Below, piece after piece: positions 51,900 through 60,386 of a stretch of DNA of 64,000 nt. This DNA comes from Methanoculleus sediminis (GTDB lineage: Archaea > Halobacteriota > Methanomicrobia > Methanomicrobiales > Methanoculleaceae). The notes below the pieces were generated by a model. It searched no databases, was not told the origin of the DNA, and was given only the letters and a program-made list of their open reading frames with translations. A program made the position numbers and the translations under genes. Numbering within the stretch: the first letter of the stretch is position 1; every line of letters begins with the position of its first letter. The stretch is taken from assembly GCF_001017125.1 (NCBI RefSeq), contig NZ_JXOJ01000005.1, forward strand, positions 61,667-125,666. The letters run 5' to 3'.

Positions 51900-53485
51900 T
51901 GGCGGACATCCTGACGTTCGTCCTGATCGGGCTCTACTTCGTCGTGCTCATCGGCATCGGGAACTGGGCCTCGAAGAAGATCCATAACACCGAGGATTAC
52001 ATCCTCGCCGGGCGATCGCTCGGGTTCTGGGTCTTCACGATCCTGATCGTCTGTTCGATCTGCAGCGGGATGACCCTGCTCGGCGTCAGCGGGTTCGGCT
52101 ATAACTCGGGCTGGCCCGGGATCTGGGAGCAGATCTTCGTCCCGCTCGCGGCCGCGTTCTGTATCATCTTCTTCGGCGTGAAACTCCAGGCCATCGGGAA
52201 GGAGCGGGGTTACCTGACCGTCCAGGACTACCTCGCCGACCGGTTCGAGAGTCCGCGGGCGCTCCGGGCGCTCTCGGCCGTTGCGGGCATTATCGTCTCG
52301 TTGATCTATCTGGTCGGGCAGTATGCCGCGATCAGCATCGTGCTCGTCTGGCTCTTTGCGATCCCCCACTGGCAGGCGCTCCTCATCGCCGGAATCATCA
52401 TCACCGCCTACACGGTCGTCGGGGGACTCTACGCCGTCTCCTGGACGACCCTCTTCCAGGGCGGCATCCTGATCTTCGGCGTGCTCCTGATGGCGCCGTT
52501 CGTCATCGCGAGCGCCGGCGGGCTTGAGCACATCAACACGGTCATTGCCGGGATCGACCCGAACTTCGTCGAGCCCTGGTTCCCGAGCCCGGCCTATGCG
52601 TCTTACGCCTACGCGACGCCGGAGTTCCTGGTCTCGTTCGGTATTCTCCTGATGGTCGGGCTTGCCTGCGCGCCGCACGTCATCAACAACGTCCTCGCTG
52701 CAAAAGAGGCCCGTTACTTCAAGTGGGCGCCGTTCGTTGCGTTCGGGATCTACGCGGTCGTGATGTTCCTCGTGAAGTTCACGGGGTTTGCCGTGCGGTC
52801 GCTCGTCGAGGAGGGAAGGCTGGTGCTCCCGGACGCCGTGAACGCCCAGGACTTCGCCTTCATCCTGGGAGTCGAACACGCGATGCCGAACGTGGCGTTC
52901 TGGGCGCTCTTTGCGGTGATCGTCCTTGCGGCGGTGATGTCCACGACCGACCGGCTGATGCTCACGGTCGGCACATCGTTCGCGTGGGATATCTACAAGA
53001 ACGTCTTCCGCCCCGCGGCGCCCGATAAAGAGGTGCTCCTCGTCTCGAAGATCGCGATCGTCCTCGGGGCCGGCGGCACGCTCGTGCTTGCCATCAACCC
53101 CCCGCCGATGCTTGCGTGGCTGATCTGGATGGGTATCGGGGTGATGCTCGCGACGTTCGCGGTCCCGCTGCTTGCCGGGCTCTACTGGCGCGGTGCCACG
53201 GGAGAGGGCGCGATCGCGAGCATGGCGGTCGGGCTCGTCGCGGCCGCGGCCTTCGGCTACTGGCACCAGTTCGTATCGCCGCTTCCCATGCACTTCAGCT
53301 TCTTTGCGCTCGTGCTCTCCACCCTCGCCATGGTCGCCGTAAGCCTCCTCACCGCCCGGAGTTCCACGGATGTGCTCGACGGCACCCGGACCGGCTGGTT
53401 CATCCAGTCACCCCGCGGCGCTCCGCGGCCGGGCGCACCGGGGGCGACCCGGCTCGCCGACCAGGACTCGCCCCGCCGGCAGTGA
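51899..53485 (+). CDS. Sodium:solute symporter (SSS family)
   Basis: A 528-residue LeuT-fold transporter with about 13 membrane helices. Family features include the NTEDYILAGRSLGFW loop, GYLTVQDYLADRFES, GQYAAISIVLVW, YTVVGGLYAVSWTTLFQG and the helix VIVLAAVMSTTDRLML. It most resembles the PanF/acetate-permease branch of SSS; the substrate (a carboxylate, proline or vitamin) is undetermined. The C-terminal 35 residues are a soluble, Pro/Arg-rich tail. GTG 51896 is an alternative start. Cotranscribed with the 35-residue peptide. Confidence 0.92.
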   Translation: MADILTFVLIGLYFVVLIGIGNWASKKIHNTEDYILAGRSLGFWVFTILIVCSICSGMTLLGVSGFGYNSGWPGIWEQIFVPLAAAFCIIFFGVKLQAIGKERGYLTVQDYLADRFESPRALRALSAVAGIIVSLIYLVGQYAAISIVLVWLFAIPHWQALLIAGIIITAYTVVGGLYAVSWTTLFQGGILIFGVLLMAPFVIASAGGLEHINTVIAGIDPNFVEPWFPSPAYASYAYATPEFLVSFGILLMVGLACAPHVINNVLAAKEARYFKWAPFVAFGIYAVVMFLVKFTGFAVRSLVEEGRLVLPDAVNAQDFAFILGVEHAMPNVAFWALFAVIVLAAVMSTTDRLMLTVGTSFAWDIYKNVFRPAAPDKEVLLVSKIAIVLGAGGTLVLAINPPPMLAWLIWMGIGVMLATFAVPLLAGLYWRGATGEGAIASMAVGLVAAAAFGYWHQFVSPLPMHFSFFALVLSTLAMVAVSLLTARSSTDVLDGTRTGWFIQSPRGAPRPGAPGATRLADQDSPRRQ

Positions 53486-53494
53486 CGGCGGGGG

Positions 53495-53533
53495 GTTCCC
53501 GGCATCTTCTTTTCTTCGCGCCGCGCCGGGAAC
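53495..53533 (+). terminator. Stem-loop after the symporter gene
   Basis: GTTCCCGGC (53495-53503) pairs with GCCGGGAAC (53525-53533) around a T-rich 21-nt loop, 10 nt after the stop. A terminator or mRNA-stabilising hairpin is likely. 53534-53679 has no convincing gene. Confidence 0.45.
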
Positions 53534-53679
53534 GATCCAGGTCCGCCCGCGCGATCGCCTTCGCAAAGTCCATATCCCCATGAGAAAACACATAGACTGC
53601 GACACAGCCGGCGGAGAGGTGGATCGATTCGGAGACGGTCGGCTGCCGGCCGGATCGAGCCGGGTCGCTTGAGGTTGCC

Positions 53680-54525
53680 ATGAAGACCGTCATCTACTAC
53701 TTCACCGGCACCGGCAACTCCCTTGCCGCTGCCAGGAAGATCGCCGCATCCCTCGGGGAGACCGAACTCATTCCGATCGCATCGCTTGCGAACACCCCGG
53801 GGACTATCGCCCCGGCGGCCGATCGGGTCGGGATCGTCTGCCCGGTCTACGACTGCGGGGTGCCGGTCATGGTCGCCAGGTTCGCGGAACGGCTCGACCT
53901 CTCGCGGGTGGGGTACACCTTCGCGATCGTCACGATGGGCGGCCTGGGGGTCTCGGCACTCCGCCAGCTCGATGGGATCCTCCGGGAACGACGGTCGAGA
54001 GGGCTCGACGCCGCGTTTGCCGTCACCATGCCCGGCAACTTCCCGCCGCTCATGCGGTCGGTGCCGGCGGAGAAGTGCGGCAAGACCCTCGGCAGGGCAG
54101 ACAGACGGCTCGGCGAGATCGCGGAGGCGATCGGGAGCGGACGGGCCGTCTCCCCGGGGTTCGCACTCCTCTCCAGGCTCGTGAACGCCCTGAGCTACGG
54201 ATCGCTTGCAAAGGGCGCTCACGATGCGGGGGAACGCTTCTCCGTATCGGATGCCTGCACCGGCTGCGGCACCTGTGCAAAGGTCTGCCCGGCGAGCAAC
54301 ATCACGCTCGCCGGCGACCGCCCGGTCTGGAGCCGGAAGTGCGAGCTCTGCTGCGCCTGCCTCCACTTCTGCCCGGTCGAGGCGATCCAGCTCCGCGTGA
54401 TGTTCGGGACCGAGGGCCGGGGACGCTACCGGCACCCGGATCTCACGGTTGCGGATATGGAGGCGCAACGCGGGGGCGGAGCCGCACGGGAGAACCCGGC
54501 GACGGGTTCCGCGGACGGTTCGTAA
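53680..54525 (+). CDS. EFR1-family flavodoxin-ferredoxin protein
   Basis: A 281-residue electron carrier. Residues 1-165 are a flavodoxin-like domain opening with VIYYFTGTGNSLAAARKIA; residues about 188-235 hold two 4Fe-4S motifs (CTGCGTCAKVCPASN and CELCCACLHFCPVEAI). This is the EFR1 arrangement, which couples an FMN site to ferredoxin clusters. It opens a redox cluster running to 59 kb. Confidence 0.9.
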   Translation: MKTVIYYFTGTGNSLAAARKIAASLGETELIPIASLANTPGTIAPAADRVGIVCPVYDCGVPVMVARFAERLDLSRVGYTFAIVTMGGLGVSALRQLDGILRERRSRGLDAAFAVTMPGNFPPLMRSVPAEKCGKTLGRADRRLGEIAEAIGSGRAVSPGFALLSRLVNALSYGSLAKGAHDAGERFSVSDACTGCGTCAKVCPASNITLAGDRPVWSRKCELCCACLHFCPVEAIQLRVMFGTEGRGRYRHPDLTVADMEAQRGGGAARENPATGSADGS

Positions 54526-54536
54526 AGGAGGTAACT

Positions 54537-55196
54537 ATGTCGTACAACATCGATGCCGAAAAAGTAAGGCTTGACGACCTGCAGAAGAGGATTGAAGAGA
54601 CCGATCTGGTCCCGAGCCGCTCTTCTCTCCTGGAAGAGATTGATGGAACGTTTTCGAAGCTAAAAGCACATGGTTTCGCGACCCTCGCGGATCTCCGAAA
54701 GGCTCTGAAGAATCCAAAAAAGATACCCGCTCTTTCAAAGGAGACCGGAGTCGACACGGCGTACCTGACGCTACTGCGCCGGGAAATCGAGAGTTATTTC
54801 CCAAAAGCGCACCCCGTAGGCGCTTTTGACTGGTTCCGGAAGACGGATCTCGATAACCTGGAGAGCAGGGGATTGAAGAATACCGCTTTACTCTATGAAA
54901 CTCTTGCCTCCCCCGAAAAACGGGAGGAGACTGCAATCGTTCTCGGTGTCGATGCCGAATTTATCGATTCCATCTACGCGCTGGCCGATCTCACGCGAAT
55001 CCAGTGGGTAAGCCCCACAGCGGCCAGGATGCTGGTCTCTGCGGGGTATACGGATGCAAAAGCGGTTTCAGCTGCAGATCCGGAGGAGTTGTGCAGCGAT
55101 CTCGATCGGGTCAACAAGGAACATAACTACTTCAAAGGAACGATCGGCCTCAGGGACATCAGGCGGCTGGTGAAAGCGGCGTCGTATGTATCGTGA
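54537..55196 (+). CDS. DUF4332-family helix-hairpin-helix protein
   Basis: A 219-residue protein in which helical pairs with HhH character recur (TGVDTAYLTLLRREIESYF; ALADLTRIQWVSPTAARMLVSAGYTDAKAVSAADPEELCSDL), as in DUF4332. The latter may bind DNA or mediate protein contact; function unknown. A perfect AGGAGGT ribosome site precedes ATG 54537. Codon use is clearly more AT-rich than its neighbours, which suggests recent acquisition or low expression. Confidence 0.8.
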   Translation: MSYNIDAEKVRLDDLQKRIEETDLVPSRSSLLEEIDGTFSKLKAHGFATLADLRKALKNPKKIPALSKETGVDTAYLTLLRREIESYFPKAHPVGAFDWFRKTDLDNLESRGLKNTALLYETLASPEKREETAIVLGVDAEFIDSIYALADLTRIQWVSPTAARMLVSAGYTDAKAVSAADPEELCSDLDRVNKEHNYFKGTIGLRDIRRLVKAASYVS

Positions 55197-55489
55197 CCCG
55201 GCCGGTTCACCTGCAACAGTTCGCGGCTGACGGTTTCACGAGATGGGCAAACCTCCTCAGGGTGGTTAAATGGGATTCTGGGCGGGAATGCCCGCTCATT
55301 TTCGTAGCCGTTGCTCAGCAGGGATTTAATCGCCATGCAAAAGTGTTATTGCATCCCTTTGATAGAAACAAGAGTGTTGCGCTGTGCGGTCCCTCACAGC
55401 CCTCCGTACGGGAAGATCCCATGACAGATGGATTGTTCCGGCGGCGTGAGAGACCCGCACGACCATCGGATCAACGCAAGGAAATCATC

Positions 55490-56248
55490 ATGGCACAGGA
55501 AACCCTGTCACAGAAGTCGCGATTCTCGCGCCAGACGATCAGGAGGGCTATCCTCATCGTCTCGTTCCTCCTTCTCCCGGCCACGCTCTTCTACATCTCC
55601 CCCATCGTCATCCTGATGGGGGCGGCTCAAGGTATAGCCACCGGCAGCCTGCTCCTCTTTACCGCGCTCTTCGTCCTCTCGCTCGGCGTCTCCCGCGTCT
55701 GGTGCGGCTGGCTCTGCCCGATGGGGGCGTGGCAGGAGATCTGTTCGCCCGTCATGAAACGCAGGGTGGACGGTCGGCGTGACCGGGTCAAGTACGGCGT
55801 CACGGTGCTCTGGCTTTCGCTGCTTGCATACCTCTTCATCGGTGCCGGCGGTATCCTCGCGGTCGATCCCTTCTACGGCACGGTGAACGGGTTCTCGATC
55901 ACGTCCCTCGACACACTGATGATGGTGGGCTTCATCTTCTTCATGATCTTCGCCGTCGCGTTCGTCATGGGCCGGCGCGGCTACTGCCGTGTCGTCTGCC
56001 CGACCGCCGTCCTGATGATCGTCGGCCGGAAGATCAGGAACGCCGTCGGCTGGCCCGCCCTGCGGCTCGCCGCCGACGCCGGCCGCTGCATCGACTGCGG
56101 GAAATGCTCGAAGGCGTGCCCGATGGGCCTCGACGTCCACGGCATGGTCCGGGAAGGGCGGATGGAGAGCGCCGAGTGCATCCTCTGCGCTTCCTGCGCG
56201 GACACCTGCCCGGAGGGCGTGATCACCTACGGCGCAGGGGGCCGGTGA
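55490..56248 (+). CDS. Membrane polyferredoxin (NapH/MauN-like), copy 1
   Basis: A 252-residue membrane protein with four helices and an Fe-S tail. VSRVWCGWLCPMGAWQEI near helix 2 and GRRGYCRVVCPTAVLM after helix 4 are the CxxxCP motifs of NapH/RnfC-linked membrane ferredoxins. Two 4Fe-4S motifs follow (CIDCGKCSKACPMGLDVHGM, CILCASCADTCPEG). Probably moves electrons at the membrane. ATG 55490 is favoured; ATG 55421 would add 23 residues. The 55197-55489 leader carries no gene. Confidence 0.87.
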   Translation: MAQETLSQKSRFSRQTIRRAILIVSFLLLPATLFYISPIVILMGAAQGIATGSLLLFTALFVLSLGVSRVWCGWLCPMGAWQEICSPVMKRRVDGRRDRVKYGVTVLWLSLLAYLFIGAGGILAVDPFYGTVNGFSITSLDTLMMVGFIFFMIFAVAFVMGRRGYCRVVCPTAVLMIVGRKIRNAVGWPALRLAADAGRCIDCGKCSKACPMGLDVHGMVREGRMESAECILCASCADTCPEGVITYGAGGR

Positions 56249-56272
56249 GCGCCTGCGGCGGAGGACTGCGTT

Positions 56273-57043
56273 ATGGGACAGGAACGGGGAAGTATACCCG
56301 AAAACAGGTCGGCACTGCGCCAGAGGATACGCATAGCGCTCCTCATCTTCTCGTTCGTGCTGATGCCCGTGACCTTCGTCTACATCTCCTGCCCGCTCAT
56401 CACCGAAGGTGCGTCGCAGGGGATCGCCACCGGCGGCCTCCTGGTGTTCACGCTGCTCTTCATCGGTTCGCTCTTTGTCGGGAGACTCTGGTGCGGCTAC
56501 CTCTGTCCCGCGGGCGGCCTGCAGGAGATCTACGCCCGGATAAATGGAAAGCCGGTGACGGCCGGGTGGCTGAACTACCTCAAATACCCCGTCTTCCTCG
56601 GGATCTTCGGGTCCATCGCTCTCGCCGTCTACTCCGCCGGAGGCCTCTGGGTCTTTGACCCGTTCTACCAGACCGGCAACGGGATCTCGATCGACCGGCC
56701 GGGCGCATACACCCTCCTCTACGGCCAGATCGTATTCATCACCGTATTCGCTCTTCTCGCCGGGAGGCGCGGGTTCTGTCACACCTTCTGCCCGATCGCG
56801 GTCATGCTGATCATCGGCCGGAAGATCAGGAACCTCGTGAAATGGCCGGCGCTCCGCCTCGCGGCCGACGCGGAGCGCTGCGTGGACTGCGGGAGGTGCT
56901 CGCGGGCCTGCCCGATGAGCCTCGACGTCCACGGCATGGTCCGGGATGGGCGGATGGAGAATACGGAGTGCATCCTCTGCGGCGAATGCGTCGACACCTG
57001 CCCGGAGGGGGCCGTCGGCTACGCGTGGAGGGGGAGGCCCTGA
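56273..57043 (+). CDS. Membrane polyferredoxin (NapH/MauN-like), copy 2
   Basis: A 256-residue tandem paralogue of the previous gene with the same order: LWCGYLCPAGGLQEI, GRRGFCHTFCPIAVML, then CVDCGRCSRACPMSLDVHGM and CILCGECVDTCPEG. The pair very likely arose by local duplication; the conserved middle (KIRNxxxWPALRLAADA) is almost identical. It may form a heterodimer with copy 1 or serve a different donor. Overlaps the next gene by 19 nt. Confidence 0.87.
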   Translation: MGQERGSIPENRSALRQRIRIALLIFSFVLMPVTFVYISCPLITEGASQGIATGGLLVFTLLFIGSLFVGRLWCGYLCPAGGLQEIYARINGKPVTAGWLNYLKYPVFLGIFGSIALAVYSAGGLWVFDPFYQTGNGISIDRPGAYTLLYGQIVFITVFALLAGRRGFCHTFCPIAVMLIIGRKIRNLVKWPALRLAADAERCVDCGRCSRACPMSLDVHGMVRDGRMENTECILCGECVDTCPEGAVGYAWRGRP

Positions 57044-57615
57044 TCATCGATACAGTCTCGTCCGCCATCCGGAAGATTTCATCGGGAAGAACAGTTATCG
57101 CGTCGTTCGCCTTCTTCGCCGTCTCGGCGGCCCTGATCAACGGCCGGCCGTTCGGCCTTTCCGCACTCACAGAGCTCACGGGCGGCGCTACGATCCTCGA
57201 CATGGAGTTCACCTACACGCCGGTGCAGGCATACGCGATGCTTGCGGCGCTCGGGGACGCCGGGCGGGCGTTCTACCTGACGCGGATCGTGCCGCTCGAC
57301 CTCGTCTTCCCGCCGGCGTATACGCTCTTTTATGCGGTTGCAATATCCTGGCTCCTCTCCCGGTGGCTTCCGGAGGGCAGCCCCTGGATGCGCCTCAACC
57401 TCGTTCCGCTCGTCGCCGGCATCGCCGACTACTGCGAGAACATCGGGGTCATCGCGATGCTTCTCGCCTACCCGGCGGAGCTCTACGGGGTTGCGGCGTT
57501 CACCGCCGTGATCTCGCCGATCAAGTACACGTTCATCGCGGTCAGCGTGCTGCTCATCCTCGCTGCGGCCGCAGGATGGGCTGCGAGCGCCATACGGCGG
57601 CGGGCCGCCGCGTAA
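57025..57615 (+). CDS. Four-helix membrane protein of redox cluster
   Basis: A 196-residue membrane protein starting at GTG 57025 inside the end of the polyferredoxin gene. About four helices are visible; the segment YLTRIVPLDLVFPPAYTLFYA and GIADYCENIGVIAMLL carry conserved charged residues in or near the membrane (Arg, Asp, and Asp-x-x-Glu-Asn), a recognisable but unnamed family in my memory. Its operon position with the polyferredoxins suggests a shared electron-transfer or quinone-like function, which is inference. Confidence 0.65.
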   Translation: MEGEALIIDTVSSAIRKISSGRTVIASFAFFAVSAALINGRPFGLSALTELTGGATILDMEFTYTPVQAYAMLAALGDAGRAFYLTRIVPLDLVFPPAYTLFYAVAISWLLSRWLPEGSPWMRLNLVPLVAGIADYCENIGVIAMLLAYPAELYGVAAFTAVISPIKYTFIAVSVLLILAAAAGWAASAIRRRAAA

Positions 57616-57656
57616 CCCTCTTCCGCAAGGTATATCCATCCGCCTGCTTCAGTTCC

Positions 57657-57666
57657 GTATATAAAA
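57657..57666 (+). promoter_or_regulatory. TATA box of the double-flavodoxin gene
   Basis: GTATATAAAA lies 18-27 nt before ATG 57684; a second TATA-like GGTATATCC is at about 57629-57637. The gene has its own promoter even though it closes the redox cluster. Confidence 0.45.
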
Positions 57667-57683
57667 CGCGAGCAGGCAAGATC

Positions 57684-59078
57684 ATGCGGATCGCTGTCAT
57701 TTCCGGGAGCCCCAAGGGCGAGATGAGCGTCACCCTGCAGTATGTCCGGTTCCTCGAGGAGGCATTTCCGGGGCACACCTTCTCCGTGGTGCATGCAGGG
57801 CGGGATATCAGGTCGATTGAGCGGCAGGAAGAGGCGTGGGAGAGGCTGCTCGCCACGGTGGCGGAGTCCGACGGTGTGCTCTGGGCGACCCCGGTCTACG
57901 TCATGCTGGTTCCGGCCCAGCTGAAGCGGTTCATCGAACTGATCGGCGAGCGGAACGCGGCGGATGCGTTTTTTGGGAAGTACGCCGCCAGCCTCACCAC
58001 CTCCATCCACTACTTCGACCACACCGCCCACGACTACCTGCACGGGATCTGCGACGATCTTGACATGCGCTACGTCGGCTCCTGCTCGGCCCATATGGAA
58101 GATCTCCGGAAGGAGGCGTTCCAGGAGCAGCTCGTCCTCTTCTTCTCCGACTTCCTGGAAGCGATTGCAGAGCAGCGCCCGGTTCAGCGGGCATACCCCC
58201 CGCTGCCCGCTCCTTCCTCCCCCTGCTCCCCGGCGACCCCGCCGGCCGCGGTCGATACCCGCGGAAAGCGGGTGGTCATCCTCCACGATGGAGAGCCCGG
58301 CTCCGGCCTCGCGGCGATGGTCGGCGGGCTCGCGGCGTGCTATGGGGGCTCCGCCCGGGTCGCCGATATCCGGGACGCCGGGATGAAAGGCGGCTGCCTG
58401 GGGTGCTGCCGGTGCGCCCTCGAGAACACCTGCGTCTACGACGACGGCTACCGGGCGTTCTGGGAGGAGTACATCGTCCCGGCGGATATCCTGGTCATGG
58501 CCGGAACCGTCCGCGACCGTTTCCTCTCGGCCGCCTGGAAGCAGTTCTTCGACCGGAGTTTCTCGAACGGGCATGTGCCGGCCTTCAAGGGGAAGCAGGT
58601 CGCGTACCTGGTGGATGGGCCGCTCGGCCATCTCGCGACTCTCCGGGAGGTTCTCACCGGTCTCGCGGTGATGGAAGGGGCCAACCTTGCCGGGATCGTG
58701 ACCGGCGAGCCGGGGGGCGATGTCGCCGCCGCCCTGCACGCTCTCGCCGAGCGCTCCGTGCGGCTCTCCGAGCGGGGCTACGTCGCACCGGTCACCTTCC
58801 CCGCCGTCGCCGGCCACAAGGTCTTCCGGGACGAGATATGGGGAGGAATGCGGGCGTTCTTCAAGGCGGACGACCGGTATTACCGGCAGCACGGGCTCTA
58901 CGACTTCCCCACCCGGGATTACGGCAAAAGGATCGGCGTCCGGGCGACCTCTCTTGCAATGGCCATCCCCTCCGTCCGGCGGGACGTGGTGAAGAATATG
59001 CCCGCCTACATGATCCAGCCGCTCGAAAAGGCAATCGCGTCGAGCCGGGTTCTCGCGGAGAGGAAGGCCGGGCGGTAG
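57684..59078 (+). CDS. Double-flavodoxin protein (tandem FMN reductase-like domains)
   Basis: A 464-residue protein with two flavodoxin-like domains. The first (1-165, MRIAVISGSPKGEMSVTLQ) has the FMN loop but no cysteines at the cluster position. The second (about 195-370) carries GCLGCCRCALENTC, the iron-sulfur-flavoprotein cysteine motif, followed by DDGYRAFWEEYI and the GPLGHLATLREVL-like region. A Pro-rich linker joins them. It might carry electrons from the cluster's polyferredoxins to a soluble acceptor; the asymmetric halves suggest an internal relay. The gene follows the four-helix protein by 68 nt. Confidence 0.85.
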   Translation: MRIAVISGSPKGEMSVTLQYVRFLEEAFPGHTFSVVHAGRDIRSIERQEEAWERLLATVAESDGVLWATPVYVMLVPAQLKRFIELIGERNAADAFFGKYAASLTTSIHYFDHTAHDYLHGICDDLDMRYVGSCSAHMEDLRKEAFQEQLVLFFSDFLEAIAEQRPVQRAYPPLPAPSSPCSPATPPAAVDTRGKRVVILHDGEPGSGLAAMVGGLAACYGGSARVADIRDAGMKGGCLGCCRCALENTCVYDDGYRAFWEEYIVPADILVMAGTVRDRFLSAAWKQFFDRSFSNGHVPAFKGKQVAYLVDGPLGHLATLREVLTGLAVMEGANLAGIVTGEPGGDVAAALHALAERSVRLSERGYVAPVTFPAVAGHKVFRDEIWGGMRAFFKADDRYYRQHGLYDFPTRDYGKRIGVRATSLAMAIPSVRRDVVKNMPAYMIQPLEKAIASSRVLAERKAGR

Positions 59079-59150
59079 CGCGCCCGGGCGCTCTCGAAGG
59101 GCGGCCCCCACGGGAAATGTATAACCGGGTGGAGGCCGTCCACCCCGGGC

Positions 59151-60239
59151 ATGCAACCCTTCACCATCGCCGTTCCGGAGGCCGTCCTCGACGACCTGCG
59201 GCAACGCCTTGCCCGCACCCGCTGGCCCGATGACGGTGGCGGCCGGGAGTACGGCACGAGCCTCGCGTACATGAAAGACCTTGTCGACTACTGGCGGCAC
59301 TCCTACGACTGGCGGGCCCGCGAAGCGGAGTTGAACCACTTCGCCCAGTTCAGGGCGGAGATCGGCGGCGTGGGCGTCCATTTCATCCACGAGCGTGCCA
59401 CGGGGCCCGATCCGGTGCCGCTCCTCCTGCTCCACGGCTGGCCCGATTCGTTCTACCGGTATCACCGGGTCATCCCGATGCTGACCGGTTCCTTTGACGT
59501 GATCGTTCCGTCCTTCCCCGGACAGGGATTCTCCGACCCCGTGCCGATGACCACCGGCGATACCGCCGACCTCTTCGCCGAACTGATGACGGAGGAGCTG
59601 GGGTACGGGACGTTCGTCGCGGCCGGCGGCGACGCCGGGACGCTCGTCGCCCGGTTCCTCGCGGAGCGCCACCCCGACGCCCTGATCGGCATCCACCTGA
59701 CCGACGTCGGCTACCCGGACCAGGCGACGGACTTTTCGACCCTCACGGCACCCGAGATTGCATTCGCGAACTACATTCGGGAGTGGTGGATGAGCGAAGG
59801 CGGCTTCAATATCATCCAGTCGACCAAACCGCAGACCCTTGCCTACGGGCTGGCCGATTCGCCCGCAGGCCTCGCGGCCTGGATCATGGGTTTCATGGTA
59901 TCGGGCACGACCGGCGAGGAGGTCGAGAAGCGTCTTGCCCGGGACGAACTGCTCACGAACATCATGATCTACTGGGTCACCCGGACGATCGGCCCGTCCG
60001 TCCGCCGGTACTACCTCGATGCGCACGCGGCCTCCGGTCCCTGGCGGCGCACACCGGTCCCGGCGGCCGTCGCCCATCCGCCCCGGGACGCTCCGCTGCC
60101 GCGTGAGTGGGCCGAGCGGAGGGTGAACCTGAAGCGCTTCACCGAACTCCCCCGCGGCGGGCACTTCGCGGCCTGGGAAGAACCCGAACTCTACGCAAAA
60201 GACGTTCAGGATTTTGTCGGAGAACTGCGCAATGCTTAG
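59151..60239 (+). CDS. Epoxide hydrolase (alpha/beta hydrolase, EHN type)
   Basis: A 362-residue protein with the N-terminal EHN cap (FTIAVPEAVLDDLRQRLARTRWP... DLVDYWRHSYDWRAREAELN) and an alpha/beta-hydrolase core: oxyanion HGWPDSFYRY, nucleophile Asp in AAGGDAGTLVA (about residue 161), and catalytic His in GGHFAAWEEPELYA (about 337). This is the microsomal/juvenile-hormone epoxide hydrolase type; rare in archaea, so a bacterial origin is likely. Physiological substrate unknown. Confidence 0.92.
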   Translation: MQPFTIAVPEAVLDDLRQRLARTRWPDDGGGREYGTSLAYMKDLVDYWRHSYDWRAREAELNHFAQFRAEIGGVGVHFIHERATGPDPVPLLLLHGWPDSFYRYHRVIPMLTGSFDVIVPSFPGQGFSDPVPMTTGDTADLFAELMTEELGYGTFVAAGGDAGTLVARFLAERHPDALIGIHLTDVGYPDQATDFSTLTAPEIAFANYIREWWMSEGGFNIIQSTKPQTLAYGLADSPAGLAAWIMGFMVSGTTGEEVEKRLARDELLTNIMIYWVTRTIGPSVRRYYLDAHAASGPWRRTPVPAAVAHPPRDAPLPREWAERRVNLKRFTELPRGGHFAAWEEPELYAKDVQDFVGELRNA

Positions 60240-60352
60240 CATGTTCTCCCGTACAGGCCGGACGGCACGGCAGAACCCGCCCTCCGCGTTCCCGCCCTGA
60301 TAACTCCTGATTTTCACCCCGATATGCGGCAACCGCGGGGAAACGGATGGTC

Positions 60353-60366
60353 AACCATATATGGTT
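60353..60366 (+). promoter_or_regulatory. TATA box embedded in a 14-bp palindrome
   Basis: AACCATATATGGTT is a perfect palindrome whose centre is the TATA box for GTG 60387 (21-34 nt downstream). A regulator binding the palindrome would directly cover the promoter of the glycan operon. Confidence 0.5.
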
Positions 60367-60386
60367 TCGGCATAAACAGTACGAAC

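Noticed and set aside
53581..53672. 30-codon frame between symporter and EFR1 genes
   Set aside because: No ribosome site, promoter at fitting distance, or recognisable sequence.
57483..60332. 949-codon open frame opposite the flavodoxin and hydrolase genes
   Set aside because: Shadow frame; the plus-strand genes have full catalytic motifs.
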